A stretch of DNA of 63,373 nt from assembly GCA_023480885.1 (NCBI GenBank), contig JAMCWX010000022.1, positions 1-63,373 on the forward strand, given 5' to 3'. Below the pieces are notes generated by a model, which saw nothing but the letters and a program-made list of their open reading frames with translations, had not been told where the DNA came from and did no database searches. The stretch is from Chloroflexota bacterium (GTDB lineage Bacteria; Chloroflexota; UBA6077; FW602-bin22; JACPRP01). Within the stretch, counting starts at the first letter, position 1; every line of letters begins with the position of its first letter. Made by a program: the position numbers and the translations under genes. Below, piece after piece: positions 25,624 to 33,432 of the stretch.

Positions 25624-26505
25624 GTGCTTCCAGTCCTGACATTCGCCCTATGGGGAAGGTTCATTGCGCTTAGCTCCTATAGCACGATGATGTACCTGGC
25701 GGCAATCATCACGGTCGTCACGGCCCTGGTGGTTGCTGCCCGTCGTGGCTTACCGCTGAAGAGAGTGGGCGTATGCTTGCTGTCTATGGCCCTGGCGGTA
25801 CCGGTAGGTGCTCGATTGCTGAATGTGGCCATCTACTCGAGCGGTGAGGTGAGCCTATCGGACCAGCTATTCGCTCTCGATTTCAGGAGTTTCTCCCTGT
25901 ATGGGGGACTTCTCGCGGCCGCAGGGGTCGGGCTTGTATCTTGCCGACTACTCGCCATTGATGTCACACGCCTGGCGGATTCGGTGGCGCCTGCGCTGGG
26001 CATTGGAATAGCGCTGATGCGAGCGGGTTGCTTTCTCGCGGGATGCTGCTTCGGGAAGGAGGCAGATCTGCCCTGGAGCGTAGTTTATCCTTTTGGCAGC
26101 AACGCTCACGTGCATCAGATCTTCAGTGGCGTCGCGCTCTTCACCGGCGGCCCCCTGCCAGTACACCCGACACAGCTTTATGAGATGGCGGCTGCTCTGG
26201 TTGGCGCAGCCCTCGCTGGGTGGATGCTTCACAGAAAAGTGGTAGACGGCACCGCCTTCCTCATCTTCACGACCTGGTTCAGCGCATTTCGCGGGGTGAA
26301 TTACTACCTGGTAGCGCAGCCGACACCGCTCAGCGTGCCAGATTGGTTCTACCCGGTCCTGTATTTCGGGATCATAACGCTGTGCCTGTGGCTGCTCGTG
26401 TGGCGGCATCCGCTTCCGCCACGCCTGACTTCGCTGACGAACAGACAGGTTTGGCCGGCCGAGTGTGACGCTGTCGCCTCGTCAACTCCTCTGAAAAGGG
26501 TATGA
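25624..26505 (+). CDS. Lgt-family (prolipoprotein diacylglyceryl transferase-like) membrane protein
   Basis: 293 residues, GTG start, about seven hydrophobic helices. The family signature is partly kept: HPTQLYE near 180 and an Arg in LMRAGCFLAGCCFG, which replaces the GRxGNF motif of true Lgt. The position of the essential His of E. coli Lgt (HGG) is Tyr here (SLYGGLL). It may therefore be a divergent paralogue with another lipid-transfer role or a weakly active enzyme. It lies 15 bp after a lipoprotein gene, so a link with lipoprotein maturation is tempting but unproven. Confidence 0.75.
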   Translation: MLPVLTFALWGRFIALSSYSTMMYLAAIITVVTALVVAARRGLPLKRVGVCLLSMALAVPVGARLLNVAIYSSGEVSLSDQLFALDFRSFSLYGGLLAAAGVGLVSCRLLAIDVTRLADSVAPALGIGIALMRAGCFLAGCCFGKEADLPWSVVYPFGSNAHVHQIFSGVALFTGGPLPVHPTQLYEMAAALVGAALAGWMLHRKVVDGTAFLIFTTWFSAFRGVNYYLVAQPTPLSVPDWFYPVLYFGIITLCLWLLVWRHPLPPRLTSLTNRQVWPAECDAVASSTPLKRV

Positions 26506-26532
26506 TGCTCACCACCTGAGCGTATGGATTTC

Positions 26533-27804
26533 CTATCGAGACGATGCGCTGCCCGCCACTTCCTTGAGTGCGCGCAGGAGTTGCGCGTCTTTGCTGGCTT
26601 GCAGTTGCGCCGGTGTCAACCCTGACTCCTCGCCCGGCGTCAGCGGCGCCGCATCCGCAGGCAGAGCCACGACCACATCGGGAGTGATTCCGTGATGCCA
26701 TATCTGCCGTCCGCCTGGCGTTAGCCACTCCTCAGTGCCCAAAAGGATCGCCGAGCCATCGCTAAGATGATAGGTCGAAAGCACTGTGCCGGTGCCAAAG
26801 GTTGTCGTTCCAACCAGCAATCCACGATGCTGATCCTGCAGGGCGCCGGCCACAATCTCGGCGGCGCTGGCAGTGCCCTCGTTGATCATCACGACCAGAG
26901 GCAGATCTAGCGCAATGCCGCCAGGTTTGACCCCGTAGGCGGTGCGCCGCCCCTGCGCATCTTGCTCCAGGAGGACGTTTCCTTCCCGCAGGAACTGACT
27001 GGCTACCTTGATCGCTTCGTCTCGCAATCCGCCAGGATCGTTCCGCAGGTCCAGAATAATGGCCGTTGCGCCCTTAGATCGGGCATCGGTCAGAGCCGAC
27101 ACAAGATTATCCTTGGTATGCTCGCTGAATTGGCTGATCAGCACGTGCGCAACCTGAGTGCCAGGGAGGAGCGACCAGGATACGTTGGGTACGGTAATGC
27201 GGGCACGGACAATTGTGATGTCGGTAACCTTCATCTCCCCGCGATGGAGCACGCTAACAGTCACCGAGGTGCCTGCGGGACCACGGATCAGGCTGACGAT
27301 CTGCTCGACCGTGAGCCCCGTCACGTCCTTGCCGTCCACGCGCACGATCACGTCCCCGGTCCGCAAGCCCGCGCGCTGGGCTGGTGATCCTTCGATGGGG
27401 GCCACAATTGTGGGGTGCCCATCGCGCACTCCCAACTCCGCGCCGATGCCCTCAAGCTGGCCTGACAGTGACTGCTGCTCCGCACGCAGAGCCTCAGGTG
27501 AGAGAAAGCGGGTATGGCCCACGTCGCCTAGCGAATCGAGCATGCCCTCTACCGCGCCATAGGTCATCCGCCTGGGATCCACTGCCGTCCTGTCGACGTA
27601 ATGCTCCTGGACCAGGTCCCAGGCTTGCCATAATACGCCAACGGTGGATGCCACGCCCGGAGGCTCGCCCACGACTGAACCGGGGATCAGAGCTGCACGC
27701 TCTGCCGCTGCCCCACTGACGAAGCCTGTCCCCAACAAGGCGAGGATCAGGAAGCTCACGATCACAACGCGCAGACCGCTTTTCCCACGCTCGTGTTGCT
27801 CCAT
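26533..27804 (-). CDS. S41-family (CtpA-like) peptidase lacking the catalytic lysine
   Basis: 423 residues. A signal anchor (about 11-33), an N-terminal helical region, a PDZ domain (about 110-195, GLRTGDVIVRVDGKDVTGL) and the S41 core follow. The nucleophile is present as S313 in EGTASAAEIVAGAL. The second dyad residue, normally Lys in FGKG 25 residues later, is Thr338 (TTFGTGTV). The FGTG form looks like a subfamily trait rather than random damage because the surrounding sequence is well kept. It may have altered chemistry or act as a non-catalytic binding protein. A related gene at 29592-30827 has the intact dyad. Confidence 0.85.
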   Translation of the reverse strand: MEQHERGKSGLRVVIVSFLILALLGTGFVSGAAAERAALIPGSVVGEPPGVASTVGVLWQAWDLVQEHYVDRTAVDPRRMTYGAVEGMLDSLGDVGHTRFLSPEALRAEQQSLSGQLEGIGAELGVRDGHPTIVAPIEGSPAQRAGLRTGDVIVRVDGKDVTGLTVEQIVSLIRGPAGTSVTVSVLHRGEMKVTDITIVRARITVPNVSWSLLPGTQVAHVLISQFSEHTKDNLVSALTDARSKGATAIILDLRNDPGGLRDEAIKVASQFLREGNVLLEQDAQGRRTAYGVKPGGIALDLPLVVMINEGTASAAEIVAGALQDQHRGLLVGTTTFGTGTVLSTYHLSDGSAILLGTEEWLTPGGRQIWHHGITPDVVVALPADAAPLTPGEESGLTPAQLQASKDAQLLRALKEVAGSASSR

Positions 27805-27996
27805 CTATCAACTCCCTCTCAATATGATCTGATCGGGGGAAAATGCCGTCGATGTTCCGTCCCCTCTTGGTATTACGCTTTCAAATTGATTGTAATCCTT
27901 ATTTGGAATAAGCTCAAATTCGTACATTGCTAAACTGCAGCGAAGTCGCTACACTTGTTGGGTAAATTGGAGAGCGAGACATAATGGAGGCAACGG

Positions 27997-28554
27997 ATGG
28001 CAGAAGTGAGCGCGAACGCAGCGCCTGATGCGAGGCCCGCACATGAAGTCAGCGATGTGGAAGCGAAGCTAAGGGCCAAAAAGTCAAAGGGCGAGTGGGT
28101 CAGCCAGAACATCAACCAGGTTCACGAGGAACAAATGACCTTTGGCCAAAGGCTGGCAGATAAGCTGGCAGTGGTCGCCGGCAGTTGGAGTTTCATCCTC
28201 GGCTTCTTAGGCATCCTCCTTGTGTGGGTCATCGTCAACGGCGTGGTGTTGCTCAATAGGTCTTTCGACCCGTACCCGTTCATACTGCTCAACCTCGTTC
28301 TATCCGGCATGGCGGGGGTACAGGCACCGGTGATCATGATGAGCCAGAATCGCCAGGAAGCCAAGGACCGGCTGAGGGCAGAACACGATTACGAAGTCAA
28401 CCTGAAGGCGGAAATGGAGATCGAGCAACTGCATCGAAAAATGGACAACCTTCGGGAACGCCAGTGGAAAGAGCTGGTGGAGATGCAGCAAACGCAGATC
28501 AAGTTGCTCGAGCAACAGCTCGCAATGCTGCAGCAGGTAGCAGACAAAAAGTAG
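27997..28554 (+). CDS. DUF1003 membrane protein
   Basis: 185 residues. Two transmembrane segments (about 62-84 and 92-112) lie in the DUF1003 core: FGQRLADKLAVVAGSWSF, RSFDPYPFILLNLVLS and APVIMMSQNRQ. A long charged C-terminal coiled coil (about 125-180) follows. The family is widespread and of unknown function. GGAGG lies 9 nt upstream of the ATG. It is transcribed alone, divergent from the S41 gene and convergent with ssrA. Confidence 0.85.
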   Translation: MAEVSANAAPDARPAHEVSDVEAKLRAKKSKGEWVSQNINQVHEEQMTFGQRLADKLAVVAGSWSFILGFLGILLVWVIVNGVVLLNRSFDPYPFILLNLVLSGMAGVQAPVIMMSQNRQEAKDRLRAEHDYEVNLKAEMEIEQLHRKMDNLRERQWKELVEMQQTQIKLLEQQLAMLQQVADKK

Positions 28555-28645
28555 CCTTCTCCGACCGAGCCTGCTGCAAGGTAAAGCCTATCCCCCTTGA
28601 AAAGCCTTCGATTTCGCCCTCGCAGTGGGGAATTGGCAAGAGAAA

Positions 28646-28663
28646 GGCCCGTTTTCACGGGCC
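28646..28663 (-). terminator. Rho-independent terminator of ssrA
   Basis: GGCCCG and CGGGCC form a 6-bp GC stem with a 6-nt loop, followed on the minus strand by a T-rich run (TTTCTCTT). It begins 6 nt after the tmRNA 3' end. Confidence 0.8.
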
Positions 28664-28668
28664 ATGGG

Positions 28669-29020
28669 TGGAGATGGGGGGAATCGAACCCCCGTCCAGA
28701 AGATTCAACAAGGAATGTGCTACAAGCTTAGTCGGTTAGTTATAGATTTCGCGCCTGCAAGCCTAGCCGACAACGCTTCGCTTGCGCTAGCCGATGGTCT
28801 TAAGCGGTCCTTACCGGCGATCAGGACCACAGCACTCTGGCATTATGGCGCCCAATCCCGGCCCACCAGAGCGAGGCTGAGTTGGACGTAGTCACCTTGT
28901 TAGGCGGCTAGTGCGAGTTGTTTGTTGCCAGTTATGGCTTTGCCACCGGTTTAACGAGGCTTGATGGCACCTCGGCTTGCAATTCCAGGCTTTCCTCCCC
29001 CGTCGAAACCTGACATCCCC
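28669..29020 (-). ncRNA. ssrA: tmRNA
   Basis: Transfer-messenger RNA of about 352 nt that rescues stalled ribosomes. The 5' end GGGGATG pairs with CATCTCC at the 3' end to form a 7-bp acceptor stem. The TTTCGACGGGGG near the 5' end and GGTTCGATTCC T-arm near the 3' end are diagnostic. The tag frame runs 28929-28900: GGC resume codon, then codons for NKQLALAA and TAA, giving the tag GNKQLALAA. After the discriminator A the genome reads CCC, so CCA is not encoded. smpB lies 46 bp upstream on the same strand; a 6-bp hairpin (29043-29057) lies between them. Confidence 0.95.
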
Positions 29021-29066
29021 TTGTATGTGACCTTATTCTAAGCTGCGCCTTCGGCGCACGTGCCAG

Positions 29067-29525
29067 CTACCTGCTTTTCAACGCTCGCTCGATCTGGCGC
29101 GCCGCCTCGCGCTCTGCTATGGCCGAGCGTTTGTCGTGAAGCCTCTTGCCACGAGCCAACCCAAGCTCTAATTTGGCAAGTCCACCTTTCAAATACAACT
29201 TTAGCGGCACTATCGTCAAGCCGCGCTCGTTCACCTTGCCTCGCAGCCTGTTTATCTCATCGCGGTGCAGCAACAGCTTGCGCTGCCGGGTCGGCTCCAA
29301 ATTGAAGTAGCCGCCGTGTTCGTAAGGCGCGATGTGTACGTCCACGAGCCATGCCTCACCGCCGATGATCTTGACATAACCTTCGCGCAGGCTGACCTTG
29401 CCACCACGGACGGACTTGATCTCCGTGCCAGAGAGCACGAGCCCTGCTTCGTACGTCTCGTCGATGAAGTACTCGTGATAGGCTTTTCGGTTGGTTGCGA
29501 TGATCTTCTGAATCGCTCGGTTCAT
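29067..29525 (-). CDS. smpB: SsrA-binding protein SmpB
   Basis: 152 residues, standard length. Conserved stretches include NRKAYHEYFIDETYEAGLVL, GTEIKSVR, IAPYEHGGYFN, RKLLLH and the C-terminal GKRLHDKR helix that enters the decoding centre. SmpB binds the tRNA-like domain of tmRNA and brings it to stalled ribosomes. It is immediately upstream of ssrA in the same direction, a common and functionally sensible order, and 66 bp downstream of the second S41 peptidase gene. Confidence 0.97.
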   Translation of the reverse strand: MNRAIQKIIATNRKAYHEYFIDETYEAGLVLSGTEIKSVRGGKVSLREGYVKIIGGEAWLVDVHIAPYEHGGYFNLEPTRQRKLLLHRDEINRLRGKVNERGLTIVPLKLYLKGGLAKLELGLARGKRLHDKRSAIAEREAARQIERALKSR

Positions 29526-29591
29526 AGCTTATTATACCAGACTCTGCCAGGGCCACACAACTGACTGTCGCATAGGCTGCCAGGACCACGC

Positions 29592-30827
29592 CTAATTCGC
29601 GCCTTGATTCACGCCCTTAAGGTACTCCACAGCCTTATCCAGTTGGGGATCGCGCCCGGCCTTGAAGTCGTCCTCAGTGTACTTGACCTCTATGTCAGGC
29701 TTAAGGCCTTTCTGATGGATATCCTGACGCTTCGGCGTCGCCCAGTGGGCGATGGTGATGCGCACGCTCGACTTATCGCTGAGTTCGTGCACATTTTGCA
29801 CGGTATCCTTGCCGAATGATTGCTCACCTATGAGCTTCGCTCTCTCTGAATCCTGCAAGGCGCCGGCGACGATTTCGGATGCGCTGGCGCTGCCTTTATT
29901 GATCAACACCACGAGCGGAATGTCGGGGGCAATTGCACCTTTCTTAACGTTGAACGGTATGCTTTTGCCGTCACGCTGGTCTTCATAGAGGACCACACCA
30001 TCCCGCATGAATATGCTGGCGATGTCCACCGCGCTCTGCAAGAGGCCTCCGGGATTATTCCGCAAATCGAGGACGATCCCCTTGCCTTTCTTGTCGACAA
30101 CGCCCTTCACGGCCTGGCTCAACTCTCGCGCGCTCGGCGCAGCGAACCCATTCAATTTGACATAAGCGATGCTGTCTCCCATATCTTTGGCCTTCACGTT
30201 GACGGTCTTGATTTCTGCCCTGGTTACCTCGATCTCAAGGGGGTTGGGCTCGCCCTCGCGTACGATGGTCAGACGCACCTTGGTCCCACGCGGACCGCGA
30301 ATCATAGCAACTGCCTCAAGCAGGGTCAGGTCCGCAGTCTTTTTGCCGTCTACCGCCACAATGACGTCTCCTGGCTTGATGCCCGCCTTCTCGCCAGGAG
30401 TGTCCTCCTGGGGAGCCACCACGGTTAGTTTCTTATCTTTCATCTCGACCACGACGCCGATTCCGTCAAACGAGCCACGCATATCTTCTTCTGTTATCTG
30501 CGCATGGCTGGGGGTGGCGAAGCTGGTATACGGGTCGTCGAGAGATTCCAGCATCCCTTTGATAGCGCCGTACACCATCTTTTTGTGGTCGATGGATTGC
30601 TGGTTGTAAAACTCTTTATCGACCAGGTGCCAGGCTTCCCAGAAGACCTTGAATTCTGCGTTCTCGTCTAGTGAAGTCGGGCTTTCTGCGGCTGGAGCGC
30701 TGGCAACTGGGGAAGCTCCTAGCGAGACAGACCGCCGTCCCGCTTCGAGACCGCCGAAATAGGATGCTGTGCCTACTGTCGTAACCAGGATGGCGGCGAT
30801 GAGAGCCTGGATAACTCTGACTAACAT
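29592..30827 (-). CDS. S41-family C-terminal processing peptidase
   Basis: 411 residues. An N-terminal membrane anchor (about 6-26), helical region, PDZ domain (about 112-205, GIKPGDVIVAVDGKKTADL) and S41 core. The Ser-Lys dyad is intact: S315 in KGSASASEIVAGALQD and K340 in SFGKDTVQ, 25 residues apart. It cleaves proteins near their C-termini outside the membrane, including misfolded or tagged ones. It is a paralogue of the 26533-27804 gene, which has lost the Lys; the two flank DUF1003/ssrA/smpB. Confidence 0.93.
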   Translation of the reverse strand: MLVRVIQALIAAILVTTVGTASYFGGLEAGRRSVSLGASPVASAPAAESPTSLDENAEFKVFWEAWHLVDKEFYNQQSIDHKKMVYGAIKGMLESLDDPYTSFATPSHAQITEEDMRGSFDGIGVVVEMKDKKLTVVAPQEDTPGEKAGIKPGDVIVAVDGKKTADLTLLEAVAMIRGPRGTKVRLTIVREGEPNPLEIEVTRAEIKTVNVKAKDMGDSIAYVKLNGFAAPSARELSQAVKGVVDKKGKGIVLDLRNNPGGLLQSAVDIASIFMRDGVVLYEDQRDGKSIPFNVKKGAIAPDIPLVVLINKGSASASEIVAGALQDSERAKLIGEQSFGKDTVQNVHELSDKSSVRITIAHWATPKRQDIHQKGLKPDIEVKYTEDDFKAGRDPQLDKAVEYLKGVNQGAN

Positions 30828-30973
30828 GGGCCTGTCCCGTTCCTTCCAGAATTAAGTGATGTTGTTTGCCGAGTGTTATCGACGACGAAGTGATTCCGAG
30901 CGGAACGCTCGAGCGTGAATAAAGACTGGCGGCTGCGCCACGAGGGCCAGCCACCGTCCTAAGTGTCACAGTC

Positions 30974-31002
30974 ATTGTAGCACCGGCCGGAAGCGATTGC
31001 AA
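30974..31002 (-). promoter_or_regulatory. Promoter of the S41 peptidase gene
   Basis: On the minus strand TTGCAA (31002-30997) and TACAAT (30979-30974) are 17 nt apart. The transcript would have a leader of about 140 nt before the start at 30827 and may continue into smpB and ssrA. Confidence 0.6.
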
Positions 31003-31070
31003 GGAAACGAAGGGCCTGGTTGCGCTAGACATAATAGTCATAGTTGGAAGTTGCGCGGACACCTGAAATG

Positions 31071-32444
31071 CTAGCCTGTCACACCGGTCCCTCGAACAGC
31101 GCCGCTCCTGCCATGCACGCGATACTTTTCGAACGCCTTGACGAGCTTTTGCGACACGCGGCCTCTGAGGGTGACGCCGTCCTTGCCGTAGCTTCGCTTC
31201 TTCACGATGGCGTTGCTATGAAACAGCGCGACGAGATCCCCAGCGCTGTACGGCAGACGAACTTCCATATCTACCAGGTCATCGCCAAGCACGTCGTCGA
31301 TCTTCTGCAGCAACTCGTGCAGGCCCCAACGTCTTTCTGCCGAAATCGGCACAGCTTGAGGATAGTGCGCCATCAGTTCCTGAAGCGGCTTCCAGGCTTC
31401 GCCTAGGAACGCGCGGTAGCTTCCGTTGTCGTGTTCCAAATTCTCAACCTGAGCCAACCTGTCTATCTTGTTCAGCGCGGTGACGATCGGCTTATCGCTC
31501 AACCCAAGCTCTCCCAGTATCTTTCCCACCGTCTGGCTATGCTCGAAGCCGCATGGGTGCGTTATGTCAAGCACTTGCACCAGCGCGTCTGCCAGCTCCA
31601 GTTCCTCCAGCGTCGCCCTGAACGCCGCGACCACTGCTGGCGGCAGCTTTTGGATGAATCCCACCGTGTCGCTGAGCAGAGCTGTCCTGCCCGACGGCAG
31701 CTTTATCCGTCGCGTCGTCGGGTCGAGAGTGTCGAACAGACGATCATGGGCTGTTACACCAGCCTGAGTTAAAGTATTCAACAAAGTCGATTTGCCTGCA
31801 TTGGTGTAGCCAACTAACGCGATTACGGGTACGCCGTCGCGCTCACGCTGCTGCCGATACAGCGCGCGGTGCTTGCGCACTCCTTCTATCTCTTGCTTCA
31901 GATCGGTTATACGTTGCCGAACCCGGCGGCGGTCTACTTCGAGCTGCGTCTCACCTGGACCGCCCCTCGCGCCGACGCCCCCTTCTTGCCTCGAGAGGTG
32001 GGTCCACTGCCTCGTGAGCCGCGGCAAAAGGTACTCGTACTGCGCTAGCTCCACCTGCAAACGCCCCTCGCGCGTCTGCGCACGCTGCGAGAATATGTCA
32101 AGTATCAACCCGGTGCGGTCGATTACCTTAACCCCTAGCTCTTGCTCCAAATTGCGTTGCTGGACAGGGGAAAGCTCGTCGTCGAAGATCACCATATCGT
32201 AGCGCAGCTCTGTCTTCAACTCCTGCAGTTGCTCGATCTTCCCCGTCCCAATATAATGCCCTGGATTCGGGCTACGAAGCTTCTGTGTGGTCGCGCCGAC
32301 AACCTGCGCCCCGGCCGCAACCGCTAACTGGCCTAGCTCTTCCAGCGAATCCTCGATAGTCCAAACGCTGGGCTGCGCAGCCATCTCCACGCCAACCAGG
32401 AATGCACATTCGGTCTTCTTTTCTGTTTCAACAGTTCTGTACAT
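31071..32444 (-). CDS. hflX: Ribosome-associated GTPase HflX
   Basis: 457 residues. The N-terminal HflX domain (about 13-120, LVGVEMAAQPSVW, SLEELGQLAVAAGAQVVG, YIGTGKIEQL), a helical linker ending GARGGPGETQLEVDRR, then the G domain with G1 GYTNAGKST, G3 DTVGFIQKLP and G4 NKID. HflX splits stalled or heat-damaged ribosomes. It lies 40 bp downstream of miaA in the same direction, an order also seen in other bacteria (miaA-hfq-hflX in E. coli). No hfq is present here. Confidence 0.96.
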   Translation of the reverse strand: MYRTVETEKKTECAFLVGVEMAAQPSVWTIEDSLEELGQLAVAAGAQVVGATTQKLRSPNPGHYIGTGKIEQLQELKTELRYDMVIFDDELSPVQQRNLEQELGVKVIDRTGLILDIFSQRAQTREGRLQVELAQYEYLLPRLTRQWTHLSRQEGGVGARGGPGETQLEVDRRRVRQRITDLKQEIEGVRKHRALYRQQRERDGVPVIALVGYTNAGKSTLLNTLTQAGVTAHDRLFDTLDPTTRRIKLPSGRTALLSDTVGFIQKLPPAVVAAFRATLEELELADALVQVLDITHPCGFEHSQTVGKILGELGLSDKPIVTALNKIDRLAQVENLEHDNGSYRAFLGEAWKPLQELMAHYPQAVPISAERRWGLHELLQKIDDVLGDDLVDMEVRLPYSAGDLVALFHSNAIVKKRSYGKDGVTLRGRVSQKLVKAFEKYRVHGRSGAVRGTGVTG

Positions 32445-32484
32445 GCCAATTAAACTATAGGGTATTTCGGAAATTCGGTCAATT

Positions 32485-33432
32485 TCAAGGCTCTTTTCGG
32501 TGCAAGAAGTGAAGCACTAGACCGCGCGCTTGATCGAACATATCCGGTCCGCGCTCGATCCAATGGATTCTTGGGTCGTCGAGCCGAAACCACGTGTACT
32601 GCTGGCGCGCGAACCGGTGTGTCTCGTTCTTTATGAGCTGTATCGCCTGCTCCAGGCTTGCCTCTCCTCTCAGATACATTCCGATTTGCCGGTAGCCGAG
32701 TCCAGACATCGACGGCAGATCGTAAGCGTAGCCCATCACCACCAACCTCTCTGTCTCCTGCACAAGACCGTCTTCAATCTGCTTGTCGACCCGCTCGTCG
32801 ATCCGCCGGTACAGTTCTTCGCGGCTGCACGTGAGGCCGATCGTCAGCGTGTTATATGGCGGGGGCTGGGCCTGCTGAAGCTCGGAGATCGGCCTTCCTG
32901 TGGAGTAGTAAACCTCGAGCGCGCGAATCACGCGCCTCACGTTGCGCTGGTGGATCTTCTGGGCAGCGACAGGATCGACGCTCGCAAGCTCTCGGTGTAG
33001 CGCCTCAGGTCCTTCACGCTGCGCCCGCTCCTCGAGCCGCCGACGCATCTCTGGGTTTGGAGGAATCCGAGGAATTAGAAGTCCCTCAACTACAGCCTTG
33101 GCGTATAATCCGGTCCCTCCTACGAGAAACGGGACCTTGCCTCGCCGCAGGATATCGTCGATGGCCCGATAAGCGTCTTCCTGGAAATCCGCGAGCGTGT
33201 ACTCCTGGTCGGGATCGACGAAATCGACGAGGTGATGCGGCACCAATCGAACTTCAGCGGGAGACGGCTTCGCGGTGCCGATGTCCATAAAACGGTAAAT
33301 CTGGCGGGAATCGGCTGAAACGATCTCGCCGCCAACATCACGAGCCAGTTTCAGAGCAAGCTCGCTCTTGCCGACAGCAGTCGGCCCCACGATGAGGATC
33401 AGTGGCCCCCTCAAACGCTGTTGTGTCACCAT
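32485..33432 (-). CDS. miaA: tRNA dimethylallyltransferase MiaA
   Basis: 315 residues, normal length. P-loop GPTAVGKSELAL, substrate motif SADSRQIYRFMDIGTAKP, HHLVDFVDP, and GGTGLYAKAVVEGL identify it. It transfers the dimethylallyl group to A37 of tRNAs reading U-starting codons. The C-terminus has QQYTWFR, the usual ending of the core. Its start overlaps the end of the upstream PGRP amidase gene by 7 nt, and hflX follows, so the three form an operon. Confidence 0.97.
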   Translation of the reverse strand: MVTQQRLRGPLILIVGPTAVGKSELALKLARDVGGEIVSADSRQIYRFMDIGTAKPSPAEVRLVPHHLVDFVDPDQEYTLADFQEDAYRAIDDILRRGKVPFLVGGTGLYAKAVVEGLLIPRIPPNPEMRRRLEERAQREGPEALHRELASVDPVAAQKIHQRNVRRVIRALEVYYSTGRPISELQQAQPPPYNTLTIGLTCSREELYRRIDERVDKQIEDGLVQETERLVVMGYAYDLPSMSGLGYRQIGMYLRGEASLEQAIQLIKNETHRFARQQYTWFRLDDPRIHWIERGPDMFDQARGLVLHFLHRKEP

